Below, one piece after another: positions 62,987 to 64,000 of a stretch of DNA of 64,000 bases. This DNA is from Spirochaetales bacterium. GTDB lineage: Bacteria; Spirochaetota; Spirochaetia; SZUA-6. How positions within the stretch are numbered: position 1 is the first letter of the stretch; each line of letters begins with the position of its first letter. The stretch is taken from the NCBI GenBank assembly GCA_027021365.1, contig JALUUM010000020.1, positions 62,001 through 126,000 of the forward strand, written 5' to 3'. Under the pieces are notes generated by a model. That model searched no databases. It had not been told where the DNA came from and was given only the letters and a program-made list of their open reading frames with translations. Both the position numbers and the translations under genes were made by a program.

Positions 62987-64000
62987 TCACGATTCGAAGA
63001 TTTCAGATAGTTTTCTGTAAATCCTGTTGATCTTCTTGAGATTCTTTCCTGTCAGTATGGAAGATTCGTCTGCGAGTAACTCCAGTGAAGATAATGAAGA
63101 GCTTAGTGCATCAAGATAGTTTGCCCTGCACCTGAACCAGTACTTGCCCTCCTCATCCGTTTCGAGGGCAAGAAAACCTGCCCTTTTCCCCCTGTTCTTC
63201 GCGGTGCAGATTTTCAGCAGATCACCGCATGCGGCAATAAAGGTCTCGGAGTTCAGATTCTTCTTGAAATTCTTTCCCCGTGGCCACTTGCATGGACCGT
63301 CCTGGGGTTCCATCCTGGCAACGACACTGAGAATCGTGTTCAGCTTCTTGCCACTCATCAGTTCGAATCCGTCGTATATCAGTTTTCCCCTCAACCTCTT
63401 GAAATTCGGAAGATATTCCGGATTGATTCTTTCCACGACGGGCTTAATCTTTTCCCACCTCAAAATGACTACCTTTCTTTTTCCCTTGGCCTGCTCTATG
63501 GGAAATATCTCTTTACCGATCTTTATCTGGTTTGTGAAATCTCTCTCTCTCTTTCTTTGCGCAAGAGTAGCCCTTCTCGATCGAAGGCTGGGGATCAATT
63601 CGTGATGGATCTTTTTCAACCACCCCTCCTTGAGCGGAGAGACAGACCTTGCAAAGAGCCGGGATGTCCTTACTATCTCGCCGGCTACTATGTAGGGGGG
63701 GTTTTTTCTGAACATCACCGAACCGGGATGAATATGAATCTTCGAGGCAGTTATACTCCTGTAGACTCCCCTCGCAGTATTTATGCAGATCGTCTGTATC
63801 AAGCCCCTCGATACGGCACAGAGGTAGTCTGAAACGGAACCATTGGAGAGAACGGGAACACCCATTTCGGAAACAATCTCTGCGAGTTGATCCTTTATAT
63901 TGGAAATCTCCTCCATGGTCTTCAGGTCGAGATAGTAACGCTGGCAAAATTTTTCCTTGTTCTTGCTCTTCCTGTAGGCTTTGAATATCCGTATGTAGGA
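62987..64000 (-). CDS. DEAH-type RNA helicase (HrpA-like), C-terminal part only
   Basis: Open from the right edge to the stop at 62987: 337 visible residues, 5' end outside the window. The visible KEKFCQRYYLDLKTMEEI followed by IKDQLAEIV matches the HrpA helical bundle end, and SKIHIHPGSVMFRKNPP with EIVRTSRLFARSVSPLKEGWL is the OB-fold end of DEAH helicases. The last 200 residues (Arg/Lys-rich, ERDFTNQIKIGKEIFPIEQAKGK) form the family's long C-terminal extension. It likely unwinds RNA with ATP; the helicase motifs themselves are off the edge. Confidence 0.8.
   Translation of the reverse strand, partial: SYIRIFKAYRKSKNKEKFCQRYYLDLKTMEEISNIKDQLAEIVSEMGVPVLSNGSVSDYLCAVSRGLIQTICINTARGVYRSITASKIHIHPGSVMFRKNPPYIVAGEIVRTSRLFARSVSPLKEGWLKKIHHELIPSLRSRRATLAQRKRERDFTNQIKIGKEIFPIEQAKGKRKVVILRWEKIKPVVERINPEYLPNFKRLRGKLIYDGFELMSGKKLNTILSVVARMEPQDGPCKWPRGKNFKKNLNSETFIAACGDLLKICTAKNRGKRAGFLALETDEEGKYWFRCRANYLDALSSSLSSLELLADESSILTGKNLKKINRIYRKLSEIFES

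Noticed and set aside
1..64000. tRNA, rRNA or insertion sequence genes
   Set aside because: No cloverleaf-like or rRNA-like stretch and no transposase was found by eye; a covariance-model search would be needed to exclude small RNAs.

Overview
The window reads as a gene-dense, moderately AT-rich chromosomal segment of a diderm, probably anaerobic bacterium. The best guess is a member of the Spirochaetota or a close relative. Supporting this are the many secreted and outer-membrane-type proteins, lipoproteins with PEGA repeats, long TPR proteins, a PilZ protein of the type I associate with spirochaetes, a HAMP/PP2C signalling protein and a ptb-buk pair. This is inference from family content; no rRNA, tRNA or flagellar gene is present to settle it. 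I see no rRNA, tRNA, CRISPR array, insertion sequence, phage gene or obvious foreign island. No gap between genes exceeds about 260 bases. The genes at both ends run out of the window.

Layout. 1-4127 (+): end of a membrane PP2C phosphatase, a MobA-like nucleotidyltransferase and a secreted protein of unknown function. 4137-5189 (-): a divergent YchF-type GTPase/ATPase. 5323-9014 (+): a sigma70-type promoter, a 19-bp palindrome that looks like an operator, and four genes (TIM-barrel sugar isomerase, Gfo/Idh/MocA dehydrogenase, PIG-L deacetylase, NagB-like deaminase) that look like an amino-sugar route without a recognised kinase or transporter; then a zinc-ribbon membrane protein and citrate synthase. 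10694-12370 (-): PEGA lipoprotein. 12471-16517 (+): K+ channel with RCK domain, a stand-alone cyclic-nucleotide-binding protein, a secreted unknown, an RlmI-like methyltransferase and a DUF192 lipoprotein. 16514-22122 (-): xseB, xseA, a PilZ protein, a PPC-repeat secreted protein, an HD hydrolase and a lipoprotein.

22208-28120 (+): aconitase, HD phosphohydrolase, TtcA-like tRNA thiolase, phosphoesterase, a small unknown and a ComFB-domain protein. 28125-30532 (-): DUF503 protein, a voltage-sensor protein with no recognisable pore, and an unknown helical protein. 30544-40860 (+): a 1623-residue secreted/outer-membrane protein with SprA-like features, two paralogous beta-barrel-like proteins (one fused to FecR), and mutL. 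41021-45169: three TPR proteins, one with an Mrr-like C-terminus. 45423-45701 (-): acyl carrier protein with a near-consensus promoter. 45825-47401 (+): phosphoesterase and a ParB/sulfiredoxin-like protein. 47425-59840 (-): metallo-beta-lactamase hydrolase, small ParB-like protein, the whole glycine cleavage set gcvT-gcvH-gcvPA-gcvPB, PBP1A, a PEGA protein, an M23 peptidase, buk, ptb and a four-TM protein. 59966-62975 (+): aroA, aroB and a Crp/Fnr-type regulator. 62987-64000 (-): C-terminal part of a DEAH-type helicase.

How they fit together. Citrate synthase and aconitase give the first steps of the TCA or glutamate branch. The glycine cleavage system feeds one-carbon units, and ptb-buk allows ATP from butyryl- or other acyl-CoA. 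Envelope building (PBP1A, M23, secreted barrels, PEGA proteins) and second-messenger sensing (PilZ, ComFB, two cyclic-nucleotide-binding proteins, PP2C) recur. Several genes that lack a Shine-Dalgarno sequence have a promoter-like -10 box about 7 bases before the ATG, suggesting leaderless transcripts.
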